Position numbers and translations under genes: made by a program. Below, one piece after another: positions 1 through 6,497 of a stretch of 32,304 nucleotides of DNA; positions within the stretch are counted from its first letter, which is position 1; each line of letters begins with the position of its first letter. Below the pieces are notes generated by a model. The model was not told the DNA's origin and made no database searches. It worked only from the letters and a program-made list of their open reading frames with translations. The DNA is from Ktedonobacteria bacterium (GTDB lineage Bacteria; Chloroflexota; Ktedonobacteria; Ktedonobacterales; JACDGC01), in assembly GCA_027459785.1 (NCBI GenBank), contig DAIDGU010000074.1, positions 1-32,304 of the forward strand. The letters run 5' to 3'.

Positions 1-2
1 CG

Positions 3-131
3 TGCCGCGTGGCCTTGACCTATGCGGCCACCTGGATCATTGCCCTCGCGGCCACTGACGCCGGTCGCCCGGATCTCTTGCGTTCGCCTCGCCGGGTTCT
101 TGCCCATTATTGGGAGGGCGATGGGTTATGA
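3..131 (+). CDS. C-terminal end of an unidentified protein (partial)
   Basis: An open frame enters from the left edge and runs 42 codons to TGA at 129-131. The peptide has an alanine-rich hydrophobic stretch (ALTYAATWIIALAA), then a basic segment and ends WEGDGL. G/C-rich third positions resemble the coding style of the other genes. The stop overlaps the last bases of the small minus-strand frame that follows, a tight convergent arrangement. I do not recognise the family and cannot see the start, so function is open. It could also be a chance open frame because only about 130 bases are visible. Confidence 0.4.
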   Translation, partial: CRVALTYAATWIIALAATDAGRPDLLRSPRRVLAHYWEGDGL

Positions 132-200
132 AACGCCCTCACGATTGATAAAAAAGGCGTCTAAGGCCGCAATCCCTTCGTCCTGAACTTCCTCTGACAT
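126..200 (-). CDS. Possible 24-residue peptide gene with a strong ribosome site
   Basis: The ATG at 198-200 is preceded on the minus strand by AAGGAGATATACC, an almost ideal Shine-Dalgarno at normal spacing. The reading frame gives only 24 residues, beginning MSEEVQDEGIAALDAFF and ending at TAA 126-128. The peptide is acidic and has no membrane segment. A 12-bp perfect palindrome lies just upstream of the ribosome site. It may be a genuine small protein, a leader peptide, or the surviving head of a gene whose remainder was replaced, since the coding stops abruptly against the gene end at 131. No family is recognised. Confidence 0.4.
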   Translation of the reverse strand: MSEEVQDEGIAALDAFFINREGVS

Positions 201-215
201 GGTATATCTCCTTCT

Positions 216-227
216 CCCACATGTGGG
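216..227. promoter_or_regulatory. 12-bp perfect palindrome CCCACATGTGGG
   Basis: CCCACATGTGGG is self-complementary and sits directly 5' of the AAGGAG ribosome site of the 24-residue frame read leftwards. It could be an operator or a short hairpin that masks the ribosome site. Only position and symmetry support this. Confidence 0.35.
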
Positions 228-244
228 GAGTATATCGCACACGA

Positions 245-385
245 ATGCGCTACGAAATTCGGTTAGGGACACTATATCACACTCCTTATTCAATGTCTTG
301 GCTACAAGTGCATAATGCAGGGCAATCACATATCAAGAAACTGATCGATGATATCAGCGAATTGGGTAAACAATGGAAAAGATAG
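245..385 (+). CDS. Possible 46-residue small protein
   Basis: ATG at 245 opens a 46-codon frame ending with TAG at 383-385. It reads MRYEIRLGTLYHTPYSMSWL and ends in a lysine-rich helix-like segment (HIKKLIDDISELGKQWKR). The base composition is more AT-rich than the neighbouring genes. A GGGGAG stretch lies about 16 bases upstream, too far for a good ribosome site. No family is recognised. Its charged amphipathic tail resembles small toxin or antitoxin proteins, but this is weak, and the frame may be a chance one in an AT-rich spacer. Confidence 0.2.
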   Translation: MRYEIRLGTLYHTPYSMSWLQVHNAGQSHIKKLIDDISELGKQWKR

Positions 386-465
386 GCGGTTTGTTACCTA
401 CCTCGCAAATGATGCGATTTGGAGCCGCTGTGCTTGAAGCACTGTGCAGGTTCTTCGTGTCTAGA

Positions 466-512
466 CTCCCCCTCTCCATCCGCAGATGGGGAGGGGGACG
501 GGGGTGGGGCCG
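466..512. repeat. Dispersed hairpin repeat, copy 1, abutting the hflX stop
   Basis: Arms CTCCCCCTCTCCATC and GATGGGGAGGGGG fold into a stem around CGCA. They are followed by ACGGGGGTGGGGCCG, which touches the hflX stop codon. Near-identical copies lie at 22364-22407 (inverted), 22464-22509 and 30087-30130. Downstream of hflX it could act as an mRNA end or REP-like processing signal. There is no clear U-tract, so a classical intrinsic terminator is not shown. Confidence 0.8.
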
Positions 513-1913
513 CTAATGCCGCCCAGCCGGGCGCACGGCGAATGCGCGGAAGGTGCCGGCCAGAGCGCGGGGCAGGTAGCCGGTGAGGGTAGTGCCATCG
601 GCGGTGTGCGTTTCCTCGCGCACGCGCCCGCGCCGGTGGAAAAGCTCCACCAGATCGCCCCGTGTGAAGGGGAGGATCACCGTCACGTAGTCCATCGTCG
701 CCGCCACGACGCGCCCGATGGTGTCCAGCAGGTCGGGGAAGCCCGTGTGGTTGAGCGCCGAGATGAGGACGGCGTTTGGGAACAGCGACCGATCGACAGC
801 GGCGGGATCGTCCAGCTTGTCGATCTTGTTGAGCGCGGTCACGCGGGGCTTATCCGCCGCGCCCAGCTCGCGCAGCACCTCTTGCACCGTCTCGCTCTGT
901 TCCACGGCATTTTCGTGCGTGATATCGACCACTTCCAGCAATACGTCGGCCTCGCGCACCTCTTCCAGCGTGGCGCGGAACGCAGCGACGAGCTGCGTGG
1001 GCAGATTTTGAATGAAGCCGACGGTGTCGGTCAGCAAGATCTCTTGGTGACTGGGTAAGATCAGGTGGCGCGTGGTGGGGTCCAGCGTGGCGAAAAGTTT
1101 GTTTTCGACGAGGACGTTCGAGGCCGTCAGCGCGTTGAACAGCGTTGATTTGCCGGCATTGGTATAGCCGACGACGGCCACCACCGGCAGGGATTGCGCC
1201 GTGCGCATGCTACGCTGGCGGGTGCGCTGCTCGCGTACCTCTTCGATGGCGTGTTTGAGTTCGCTGATGCGCGCTCGCACGCGCCGGCGGTCGATTTCCA
1301 GCTTGGTTTCACCAGGACCGCGTGCGCCGATGGCACCGCCCACGCCGCCGCTGGCCCCGCGCGAGCCGCCGCCCAGGCGCGAGAGGTTGCCCCGCGCGCC
1401 CACCAGGCGCGGCAGGCGATATTCATTCTGCGCCAGTTCCACCTGCAACTGACCCTCGCGCGTGCGCGCGTGCTGCGCGAAAATGTCGAGGATCAGGGCC
1501 GTGCGGTCCAGCACGGCGCATTGCAGCACCTCTTCCAGGTTGCGCTGCTGGGCAGGCGTGAGTTCGTCGTCGGCGATGACCAGTGTCGCGCCACGTTTGG
1601 CACAATCGTCGGCCACCTGGCCGGCACGGCCTTTGCCCAGATAAGTCATGTGATCGGGGTGGGGTAGATGCTGGATCGCGGTGCCGACCACCGTGGCACC
1701 GGCTGTCTGGGCCAGCGCGGCGAGTTCCGCGAGGGAATCCGCGGCGTCCCAGGATGTGGTGGGATCGTCGTCATCAACGGCGATGAGATAAGCGCGCTCT
1801 GGCGCGGGGCGCTGATCAATGAGTTGAGCCGTAAGAGAGGCACCTCCACTAGATGTGTGACTCGCGTGGTGGTCGCCACGCAAGGGCAAGGCCATTTCCG
1901 TTGCTACGCCCAT
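513..1913 (-). CDS. hflX: Ribosome-associated GTPase HflX
   Basis: This 466-residue protein matches HflX in length and architecture. An N-terminal HflX domain (about 35-200) ends in the family signature GARGPGETKLE (196-206). A coiled linker follows, then a G domain with G1 GYTNAGKST (249-257), G3 DTVGF (296-300) and G4 NKID (362-365), and a C-terminal domain. HflX binds ribosomes, splits stalled or heat-damaged ones and hydrolyses GTP. The start is uncertain. ATG at 1911-1913 has no ribosome site, and a -10-like TACAAT overlaps it. ATG at 1893-1895 would then be used almost leaderless. The frame stays open far upstream, but that part lies over the divergent FemAB gene and is not coding. A hairpin repeat follows the stop. 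Confidence 0.95.
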   Translation of the reverse strand: MGVATEMALPLRGDHHASHTSSGGASLTAQLIDQRPAPERAYLIAVDDDDPTTSWDAADSLAELAALAQTAGATVVGTAIQHLPHPDHMTYLGKGRAGQVADDCAKRGATLVIADDELTPAQQRNLEEVLQCAVLDRTALILDIFAQHARTREGQLQVELAQNEYRLPRLVGARGNLSRLGGGSRGASGGVGGAIGARGPGETKLEIDRRRVRARISELKHAIEEVREQRTRQRSMRTAQSLPVVAVVGYTNAGKSTLFNALTASNVLVENKLFATLDPTTRHLILPSHQEILLTDTVGFIQNLPTQLVAAFRATLEEVREADVLLEVVDITHENAVEQSETVQEVLRELGAADKPRVTALNKIDKLDDPAAVDRSLFPNAVLISALNHTGFPDLLDTIGRVVAATMDYVTVILPFTRGDLVELFHRRGRVREETHTADGTTLTGYLPRALAGTFRAFAVRPAGRH

Positions 1914-1941
1914 TGTACCGCGCTGTTTCACAAGGATGCAA
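1912..1941 (-). promoter_or_regulatory. Candidate hflX promoter overlapping the annotated start
   Basis: Read leftwards: TTGCAT (1941-1936), 18 bases, TACAAT (1917-1912). Transcription would begin near 1905, inside the longest possible hflX frame. This favours the start at 1895 and a very short leader. Motif match only. Confidence 0.4.
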
Positions 1942-2090
1942 ACGGGAAAGAGCCAGGGGGCGCAAGGAGCGCCGAGGGCGCGATGAATCGCACCAATACC
2001 AACAGATAGGCATGGTCCCATCCGGGTTACATCCCTCACGCCGCGTCGTCGTACAATAAAGATATCACGATAGCGGAGCGAGGCGGGAGC

Positions 2091-3089
2091 ATGCAGGCGA
2101 AAGAGATCACAAACGGGGCGGAGTGGGATGCGCTGATCGCGGGCCATCCTGCCGCACACCCGTTGCAGACGTGGGGCTGGGGCGAGGTGAAACGGGCGAC
2201 GGGCTGGGGCGCGTGGCGCGTGGCCGTGCAAGACGGCACCGAGGTGCGCGCGGCGGCGCAAATCCTCACACGGCGCGTGCCGCGCCTGCCCTTCGCCATG
2301 ATCTACGCCCCCCGTGGCCCCATCGTCGCGCCGGATGACGCCGAGGCGCTGGCCGCCCTGCTGGCCGCCGTCAATGACTATGGTAAGTCGGTCGGCGCGA
2401 TCTTCCTCAAGGTCGATCCTGCCTGGCCTGTCGGCACGCCGACTGACGCGCTGACCCACGCCGGCTTCGCCCCCAGCGACGAGACGGTGCAGGTGACGGA
2501 AACCTATACCATCGACCTCACCAAGAGTGCCGACGCCATCATGGCCGCGATGCGCTCCAAGACGCGCCAATATATCCGTAAGGCCGAGCGCGAGGAGACC
2601 AAGATCCTGCGCGACACCAGCGGCGAATGGTTGGATGCCTGCTATCAGATCTACATGGAGACGGCGCGGCGGGCGCATTTCGGCCTGCATCCCCGCAGCT
2701 ATTACGACGCAATCTTCAAGCTTTACGATCCGCAGAAGCAATACCTGTATGTTGCCCTGCGCGAAAACGTGCCGCTCTCATTCCTATGGCTGGCGTGCTT
2801 CGGCCAGCATGCCGTGGAACTGTATGGCGGCGTGAGCGATGCCGGCCAGGAGTGGAAGTCGAATTTCTTGCTCAAGTGGCATGCCATTCAGGAGATGCAG
2901 ACCGCGGGCTACGCGCTGTATGACCTCAACGGGCGCGTCAACGAAGGCATCAGCCAGTTCAAAGAGGGCTTCGGTCCCGATCATACCACCTGGATCGGCC
3001 CCTACGATCTCGTCTACAAGCCGCTGCTGCACCAGGGCTGGACGCGTGCCCTACCCCTCGCCAAGAAGCTGCTGGCACGCGAGGAATAG
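2091..3089 (+). CDS. FemAB-family peptidoglycan aminoacyltransferase-like protein
   Basis: This 332-residue protein has the FemX/FemAB layout of two GNAT-like folds. Family-like segments include LQTWGWGEVK near the N terminus, the basic helix SKTRQYIRKAERE in the middle, FLWLACFGQHAVELYGG, and the C-terminal block YDLNGRVNEGISQFKEGFG. FemAB enzymes transfer amino acids from aminoacyl-tRNA to lipid II or nascent peptidoglycan at the inner membrane face, building interpeptide bridges. The start is ATG 2091 with GGGAG about five bases upstream. The gene is divergent from hflX across 177 bases; a TACAAT at 2052-2057 is a possible -10 with no convincing -35. Amino-acid specificity cannot be read from sequence. 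Related FemAB-like proteins exist in exopolysaccharide systems, but no such genes are nearby. Confidence 0.85.
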   Translation: MQAKEITNGAEWDALIAGHPAAHPLQTWGWGEVKRATGWGAWRVAVQDGTEVRAAAQILTRRVPRLPFAMIYAPRGPIVAPDDAEALAALLAAVNDYGKSVGAIFLKVDPAWPVGTPTDALTHAGFAPSDETVQVTETYTIDLTKSADAIMAAMRSKTRQYIRKAEREETKILRDTSGEWLDACYQIYMETARRAHFGLHPRSYYDAIFKLYDPQKQYLYVALRENVPLSFLWLACFGQHAVELYGGVSDAGQEWKSNFLLKWHAIQEMQTAGYALYDLNGRVNEGISQFKEGFGPDHTTWIGPYDLVYKPLLHQGWTRALPLAKKLLAREE

Positions 3090-3190
3090 ACGGGGGGAAG
3101 GGACGAGACACAAAAACGGCCCAGCGGTTAGGTGCAGGTGCGCTCGCTGGCACGCTTTATGCCAACAGGTTATCAGTGCAAAATTCGCCC

Positions 3191-3219
3191 TTGGCAATCG
3201 GCGCGGCATGCGGTATACT
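3191..3219 (+). promoter_or_regulatory. Sigma-70-type promoter of the zinc-ribbon membrane gene
   Basis: TTGGCA (3191-3196), a 17-base spacer and TATACT (3214-3219) form a near-consensus housekeeping promoter upstream of the gene at 3269. Transcription would start near 3226, in or next to a perfect inverted repeat (TGCAGT-gga-ACTGCA, 3225-3239). That repeat could be an operator or a 5' mRNA stem. Confidence 0.65.
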
Positions 3220-3268
3220 GTAAGTGCAGTGGAACTGCATGCCTGGCAATCGAGAGGTGATGAATAGC

Positions 3269-4108
3269 ATGCGTTGTAACGGATGCGGACAATCATTGAC
3301 CGAAGGTGTATCGGTCTGCTTGCACTGTGGCACGCCTGTGCCGCCGGGCTATCCGGCGAAACGGGCGGAGGTCGCGTTGCTGCCAGAACCTGTGCCGCCA
3401 TCGGGCGATAATTGGACCTCGTTCAGCGCACCGCCGACCAGCCCCTACCAAAAATCGGATGAATACATGGTGCCGTCGGCCCCACCGCCGCCGCCGATCT
3501 ATGCTCCCGGCCCCGGCGCGACGAATTACGCTGCGGGTATGACCGATAATTTGCCCTACCAGCACACCTCGCCCATGCCGCGCACCATCACGCATCTGCG
3601 CCGGCTCATCACCATCGTGGTTGTCTGCGCCGTCGCGCTGCTGTCGCTGGGCGTCTTCGCGTATGTCCACGCGATGGGGCGTAATGGTTCGACCACCGGC
3701 GGCGATCTGAACAACCAGCCGGGCGGCGGCAGCGCGCTCTGCACCGTTCCCAGCATCGATCAGAATGCGGCGCGCAATCTGATGCATCCCCAATTGACCA
3801 GTGGGCTGCGCGATCCCGCGCACAAAGACTTCGCGCCCATCGATACGGCCAACACCTTCCACGTGGGCCAGACAGTCTATTTCACCTTCACCATCGCCAC
3901 CAACGTCAGCGCCACCCTGACCGCCGAATGGTGCTGGGGCCAAGCCGGCAACACGTCAGACTACCCGCTCAGCGTGAGCCACAACCTTGGTTCGCAGGGC
4001 TACTTCAACCTGCGCAATCTTGATAAAGCGGCGGTTGGCACCGGCGTGCTGGTGGTGCGTTGGAATGATGCCATCGCCTACACTAGCGAATTCTTTGTGA
4101 AACCATAG
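3269..4108 (+). CDS. Zinc-ribbon, single-pass membrane protein with extracytoplasmic domain
   Basis: This 279-residue protein begins MRCNGCGQSL with two CxxC pairs (CNGC and CLHC) that form a small zinc ribbon. A long proline-rich linker (PPPPPIYAPGPG) follows. A hydrophobic helix around residues 125-145 (LITIVVVCAVALLSLGVFAYV) is preceded by basic residues, so the ribbon should be cytosolic. A domain of about 130 residues lies outside the cell. I chose ATG 3269 because GAGAGGTGA lies eight bases upstream; ATG 3260 is too close to it. A strong promoter precedes the gene and a tiny membrane-protein gene starts nine bases after its stop. The exported domain could be beta-rich, but I do not recognise it. 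Sensing or cell-envelope roles are guesses. Confidence 0.8.
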   Translation: MRCNGCGQSLTEGVSVCLHCGTPVPPGYPAKRAEVALLPEPVPPSGDNWTSFSAPPTSPYQKSDEYMVPSAPPPPPIYAPGPGATNYAAGMTDNLPYQHTSPMPRTITHLRRLITIVVVCAVALLSLGVFAYVHAMGRNGSTTGGDLNNQPGGGSALCTVPSIDQNAARNLMHPQLTSGLRDPAHKDFAPIDTANTFHVGQTVYFTFTIATNVSATLTAEWCWGQAGNTSDYPLSVSHNLGSQGYFNLRNLDKAAVGTGVLVVRWNDAIAYTSEFFVKP

Positions 4109-4117
4109 GGTGTGGGC

Positions 4118-4255
4118 ATGCGCAGTGTCATAGAAGCGTTCTTGTTGTGTTCCGTCGTGTTTTTCTCGATGGGATTTCTCGCGCTCGCTTTTTATATGAA
4201 CCGCGATATGACCAAAAACGAACGCCAGAAACAGAAAACCGGCGACAGCGATTGA
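4118..4255 (+). CDS. 45-residue single-pass membrane protein
   Basis: ATG at 4118 opens a 45-codon frame ending TGA 4253-4255, nine bases after the zinc-ribbon membrane gene. Residues 4-27 form one hydrophobic helix (VIEAFLLCSVVFFSMGFLALAFY). A very polar basic tail (NRDMTKNERQKQKTGDSD) follows, as in small membrane proteins with a cytosolic tail. The ribosome site is weak (GGTGTGGGC), so translation may be coupled to the upstream gene. The helix-plus-charged-tail pattern and the tight spacing are the support for coding. It may be a partner or regulator of the preceding protein. No named family is recognised. Confidence 0.55.
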   Translation: MRSVIEAFLLCSVVFFSMGFLALAFYMNRDMTKNERQKQKTGDSD

Positions 4256-4260
4256 TCCTG

Positions 4261-5157
4261 CTAATTTTCCGCGCCCAGGGCGGGCGGGGTCACATGGCCG
4301 CGCAACAGCTCGCCAGCAGCGCCGGCCAGTGTATCCCAGCGATCGCGCAGCGCCGAACCAACATCGGGCATCTCCACATGGGGCATGCGGTCGCGGATGG
4401 CACCACCGACATCCGGCAATTCGACATGCGGTAGCCGCTCCCGCAGGGAAGCTCCCACATCCGGCAGCGTCGCGTTTTGCAGGCGGTCGCGCAGCAACGC
4501 ACGGGCGCGATGCAGATGCGTTTTCACCGTGCTGATGGGCAGCGTCAATTGTTGGGCGATCTCTTCATAGGAAAGATCCTGGAAGTGGCGCAACAGAATC
4601 ACCGCCTGATATTTCACCGGCAGCGTGTCGATCTGCTCGCGGATCGCCTGGCACCACTCTTGTTCAGCGATGTTCGCCTGCATCTCGCCCCACTCGTTGG
4701 CGATGCGCTCAAAATGGAGCGAGGCGAACTGGCGGAAGGCCGCCAGCCGATTCTGTTGCACTTCGATGGATTGCAGGCAGCGGCGATAGGTGATGCGATA
4801 GAGCCAGGTGCTGAAACGCGCCTCGCCCCGGAACGATCCCAGATTGCGCCACGCCGCCAGGAAGACATCCTGTGCAATCTCCGCCGCTTCATCGGGATCG
4901 CGCACCGTGCGGCACGCCAGGCCGTAGACCAGCGCGTAGTGGGCATCGACCAGCGCGGTGAAAGCCGTCTGGTCGCCGGAGCGCGCCGCCGCGATGAGGG
5001 CGATTTCACGATAGAGCGCCTCGCGTGCCGCCGTTTCCCCCATCTCATCGCACGTGACCATGCTGCGCACCGGAACCTCTTCGTCATCTGGCTCCGGTGC
5101 GTCGTCATACACAAATGCGCGATCCAGGTGATCGCTGATCAGGGGGTCTTCCACCAC
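4261..5157 (-). CDS. ECF sigma factor with a tandem-repeat C-terminal extension
   Basis: The 298-residue protein holds sigma region 2 (FTALVDAHYALVYGLACRTV, then DPDEAAEIAQDVFLAAW and the core-binding FSTWLYRITYRRC) and region 4 (LPVKYQAVILLRHFQDLSYEEIA, then ISTVKTHLHRARALLRDRL). It is therefore an RpoE-like ECF sigma factor of RNA polymerase. Beyond region 4, residues 231-278 form three 16-residue repeats of the type LPDVGASLRERLPHVE, predicted amphipathic and unusual for ECF factors. The N terminus is acidic. No anti-sigma gene adjoins it, so the tail may provide self-regulation, which is inference. The start taken is GTG 5155-5157; a clear ribosome site is missing, so an internal ATG is possible. 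It is not co-oriented with the small genes before it. Confidence 0.9.
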   Translation of the reverse strand: MVEDPLISDHLDRAFVYDDAPEPDDEEVPVRSMVTCDEMGETAAREALYREIALIAAARSGDQTAFTALVDAHYALVYGLACRTVRDPDEAAEIAQDVFLAAWRNLGSFRGEARFSTWLYRITYRRCLQSIEVQQNRLAAFRQFASLHFERIANEWGEMQANIAEQEWCQAIREQIDTLPVKYQAVILLRHFQDLSYEEIAQQLTLPISTVKTHLHRARALLRDRLQNATLPDVGASLRERLPHVELPDVGGAIRDRMPHVEMPDVGSALRDRWDTLAGAAGELLRGHVTPPALGAEN

Positions 5158-5196
5158 AGGGCGTTGCCTCGCTTCGTAGTCCTTTCCTCTTAGCGT

Positions 5197-5224
5197 AGCA
5201 TATTTGACGCAAAAATGCTACCAA
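5197..5224 (-). promoter_or_regulatory. Candidate promoter of the tailed sigma factor
   Basis: Leftward TTGGTA (5224-5219), 16 bases, TATGCT (5202-5197). Motif match with a slightly short spacer, about 40 bases upstream of the GTG start. Confidence 0.4.
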
Positions 5225-5261
5225 TGGTGCAAGTTCACTCTCAATGGTGCAAGTTTACTCT
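5222..5261. repeat. Two tandem 20-bp direct repeats at a gene end
   Basis: CAATGGTGCAAGTTCACTCT at 5222-5241 is repeated at 5242-5261 with one C-to-T change. The second copy covers the stop codon of the desaturase, and the first overlaps the -35 of the sigma gene promoter. A recent slippage duplication or a paired protein-binding site would both fit. Confidence 0.85.
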
Positions 5262-6136
5262 TCGGCGCTGACCAGCGTGCCGGCCCCTGTCGCCAACCCT
5301 GGCGCGTCGGGGACGATGAAGCGACGGGGGCGGCCTTCCACGTCCAGATATTGGCGCTGCAACTGTTTGATGCTGCCCAGGCCCAGCGCCGTCTCAATCG
5401 GCTCTTTGACCAGCTTGATATATTCGCGCGGCCCATAGAGGCCGACCTCGGCCATGCGGCGGGCGCGCTCTTCTGCACCCGGCACGATGCGCTGTGCTGG
5501 CATCGCAAAGTTCTTGAAAACGAAGGCGAGATCGGCGCGGGTGTTGTCCTCATCCAGTGCCAGGTAGGTCTTCACCACGTCGCGGTAAAAGCCGAAGTGC
5601 GCCATCTCGTCGATAGCGATGAAGCGCAGCGCCGTCCCCAGCGCCCGGTCGCCCTCGCTCAGCGCCATCTGGCGCAGCCGCTTATAGTTGACGTGCGTCG
5701 CCAATTCCTGGATCATGCCATAGATCATCATCTGACGCGGCTCGCTGAAGGGGGGATCCCACTCGCCTTCCAGCACCACATCCGAAAAATCTTGCACGCT
5801 CTCTTCGGTGCGCTTGCCAGAGACGATCAGCCATTTTTCCAGGGTCAAGGAGTGCTTGCTCTCCTCATAGCCCCAGTTCGCCAGGAACCAGCCGCGCCCA
5901 CGACTGCGACGCAGGGTATGCATCAGCTTGGCCGTGTAGTCCGGCAGATACAGTTCCACGCCGCAAAACTGTTCGACAAAGTCGCCCAGCAACTCGGTCG
6001 CTTCGGGGTTCGACTGTTCCCACGGAATGTCTTTGAAGAGGTTCCAGCGTCGCCGGCCCTCCGCGATCTCAAAAAACCGGATGTACGTCTGGTAAATGGT
6101 ATCCTCGATGATCTTGCTATCTCGATACCCACTCAT
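5255..6136 (-). CDS. Acyl-ACP desaturase (soluble ferritin-like di-iron enzyme)
   Basis: The 293-residue protein belongs to the type 2 fatty-acid desaturase family, which introduces a double bond into acyl-ACP using a di-iron centre and reduced ferredoxin. Two helix motifs supply iron ligands: E92-SK-H95 in WGYEESKHS and E177-MA-H180 in IDEMAHFGF, with a further QELATH at 143-148. Surrounding residues (FCGVELYLPDYTAK, WFLANWGYEE) fit the family. The start is ATG 6134-6136 with GAGGAG eight bases upstream; a longer open frame extends through the promoter but lacks a ribosome site. A 16-bp palindrome lies in the promoter, so membrane-fluidity control by a fatty-acid-responsive repressor is plausible. 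No electron-donor gene is nearby. The tandem 20-bp repeat covers its stop. Confidence 0.85.
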   Translation of the reverse strand: MSGYRDSKIIEDTIYQTYIRFFEIAEGRRRWNLFKDIPWEQSNPEATELLGDFVEQFCGVELYLPDYTAKLMHTLRRSRGRGWFLANWGYEESKHSLTLEKWLIVSGKRTEESVQDFSDVVLEGEWDPPFSEPRQMMIYGMIQELATHVNYKRLRQMALSEGDRALGTALRFIAIDEMAHFGFYRDVVKTYLALDEDNTRADLAFVFKNFAMPAQRIVPGAEERARRMAEVGLYGPREYIKLVKEPIETALGLGSIKQLQRQYLDVEGRPRRFIVPDAPGLATGAGTLVSAEE

Positions 6137-6152
6137 GGTCGATCTCCTCGAA

Positions 6153-6179
6153 TCTATAGTCATGCGCCAAAGTTGGCGC
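6153..6179 (-). promoter_or_regulatory. Desaturase promoter region with a 16-bp operator-like palindrome
   Basis: GCGCCAA-AG-TTGGCGC (6164-6179) is a perfect 7-bp inverted repeat. A leftward -10-like TATAGA (6158-6153) lies just inside it, about 17 bases before the ATG. The palindrome would occupy the -10/-35 spacer, a common repressor position. No good -35 is visible, so the promoter itself is tentative. Confidence 0.45.
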
Positions 6180-6497
6180 GAGTGTGTGTTTGCGCCATTC
6201 CTTGTCTTAGAGCGAGGTGGATCAGCGAAATGTTTCACTCTCTTACGCAATCGTTCACCAGGATGCCCAATTCAAGGATATACTGTGTTAGAATGCCGTA
6301 AACATCGGAAGTATTGACGCAACAGGGGCGCACGCTTGCCAAAAGGCACAGCGTTAAATAACGGGTGCCAGCCAAAGGGATGCGCGCAGTTTAACGCGCA
6401 CCGTCCGCCAGGTGGCACGTTGGAGGGGAAGCAATGGAGTGGCAGACGACACGGAGCGCGCATGCCGGCAGAGCCGTGCGGGGATGTGAGGCTAACA

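Noticed and set aside
1914..2741. Upstream in-frame extension of hflX
   Set aside because: It covers the spacer and much of the divergent FemAB gene and has no HflX similarity. The real start is at 1913 or 1895.
4147..5193. Plus-strand open frames over the tailed sigma factor
   Set aside because: They are antisense to clear sigma regions 2 and 4 and carry no motifs.
6336..6497. N-terminal extension of the KaiC-like ATPase
   Set aside because: There is no ribosome site at 6336, and the extension is low-complexity and unlike KaiC proteins, while ATG 6498 has GAGG at good spacing.
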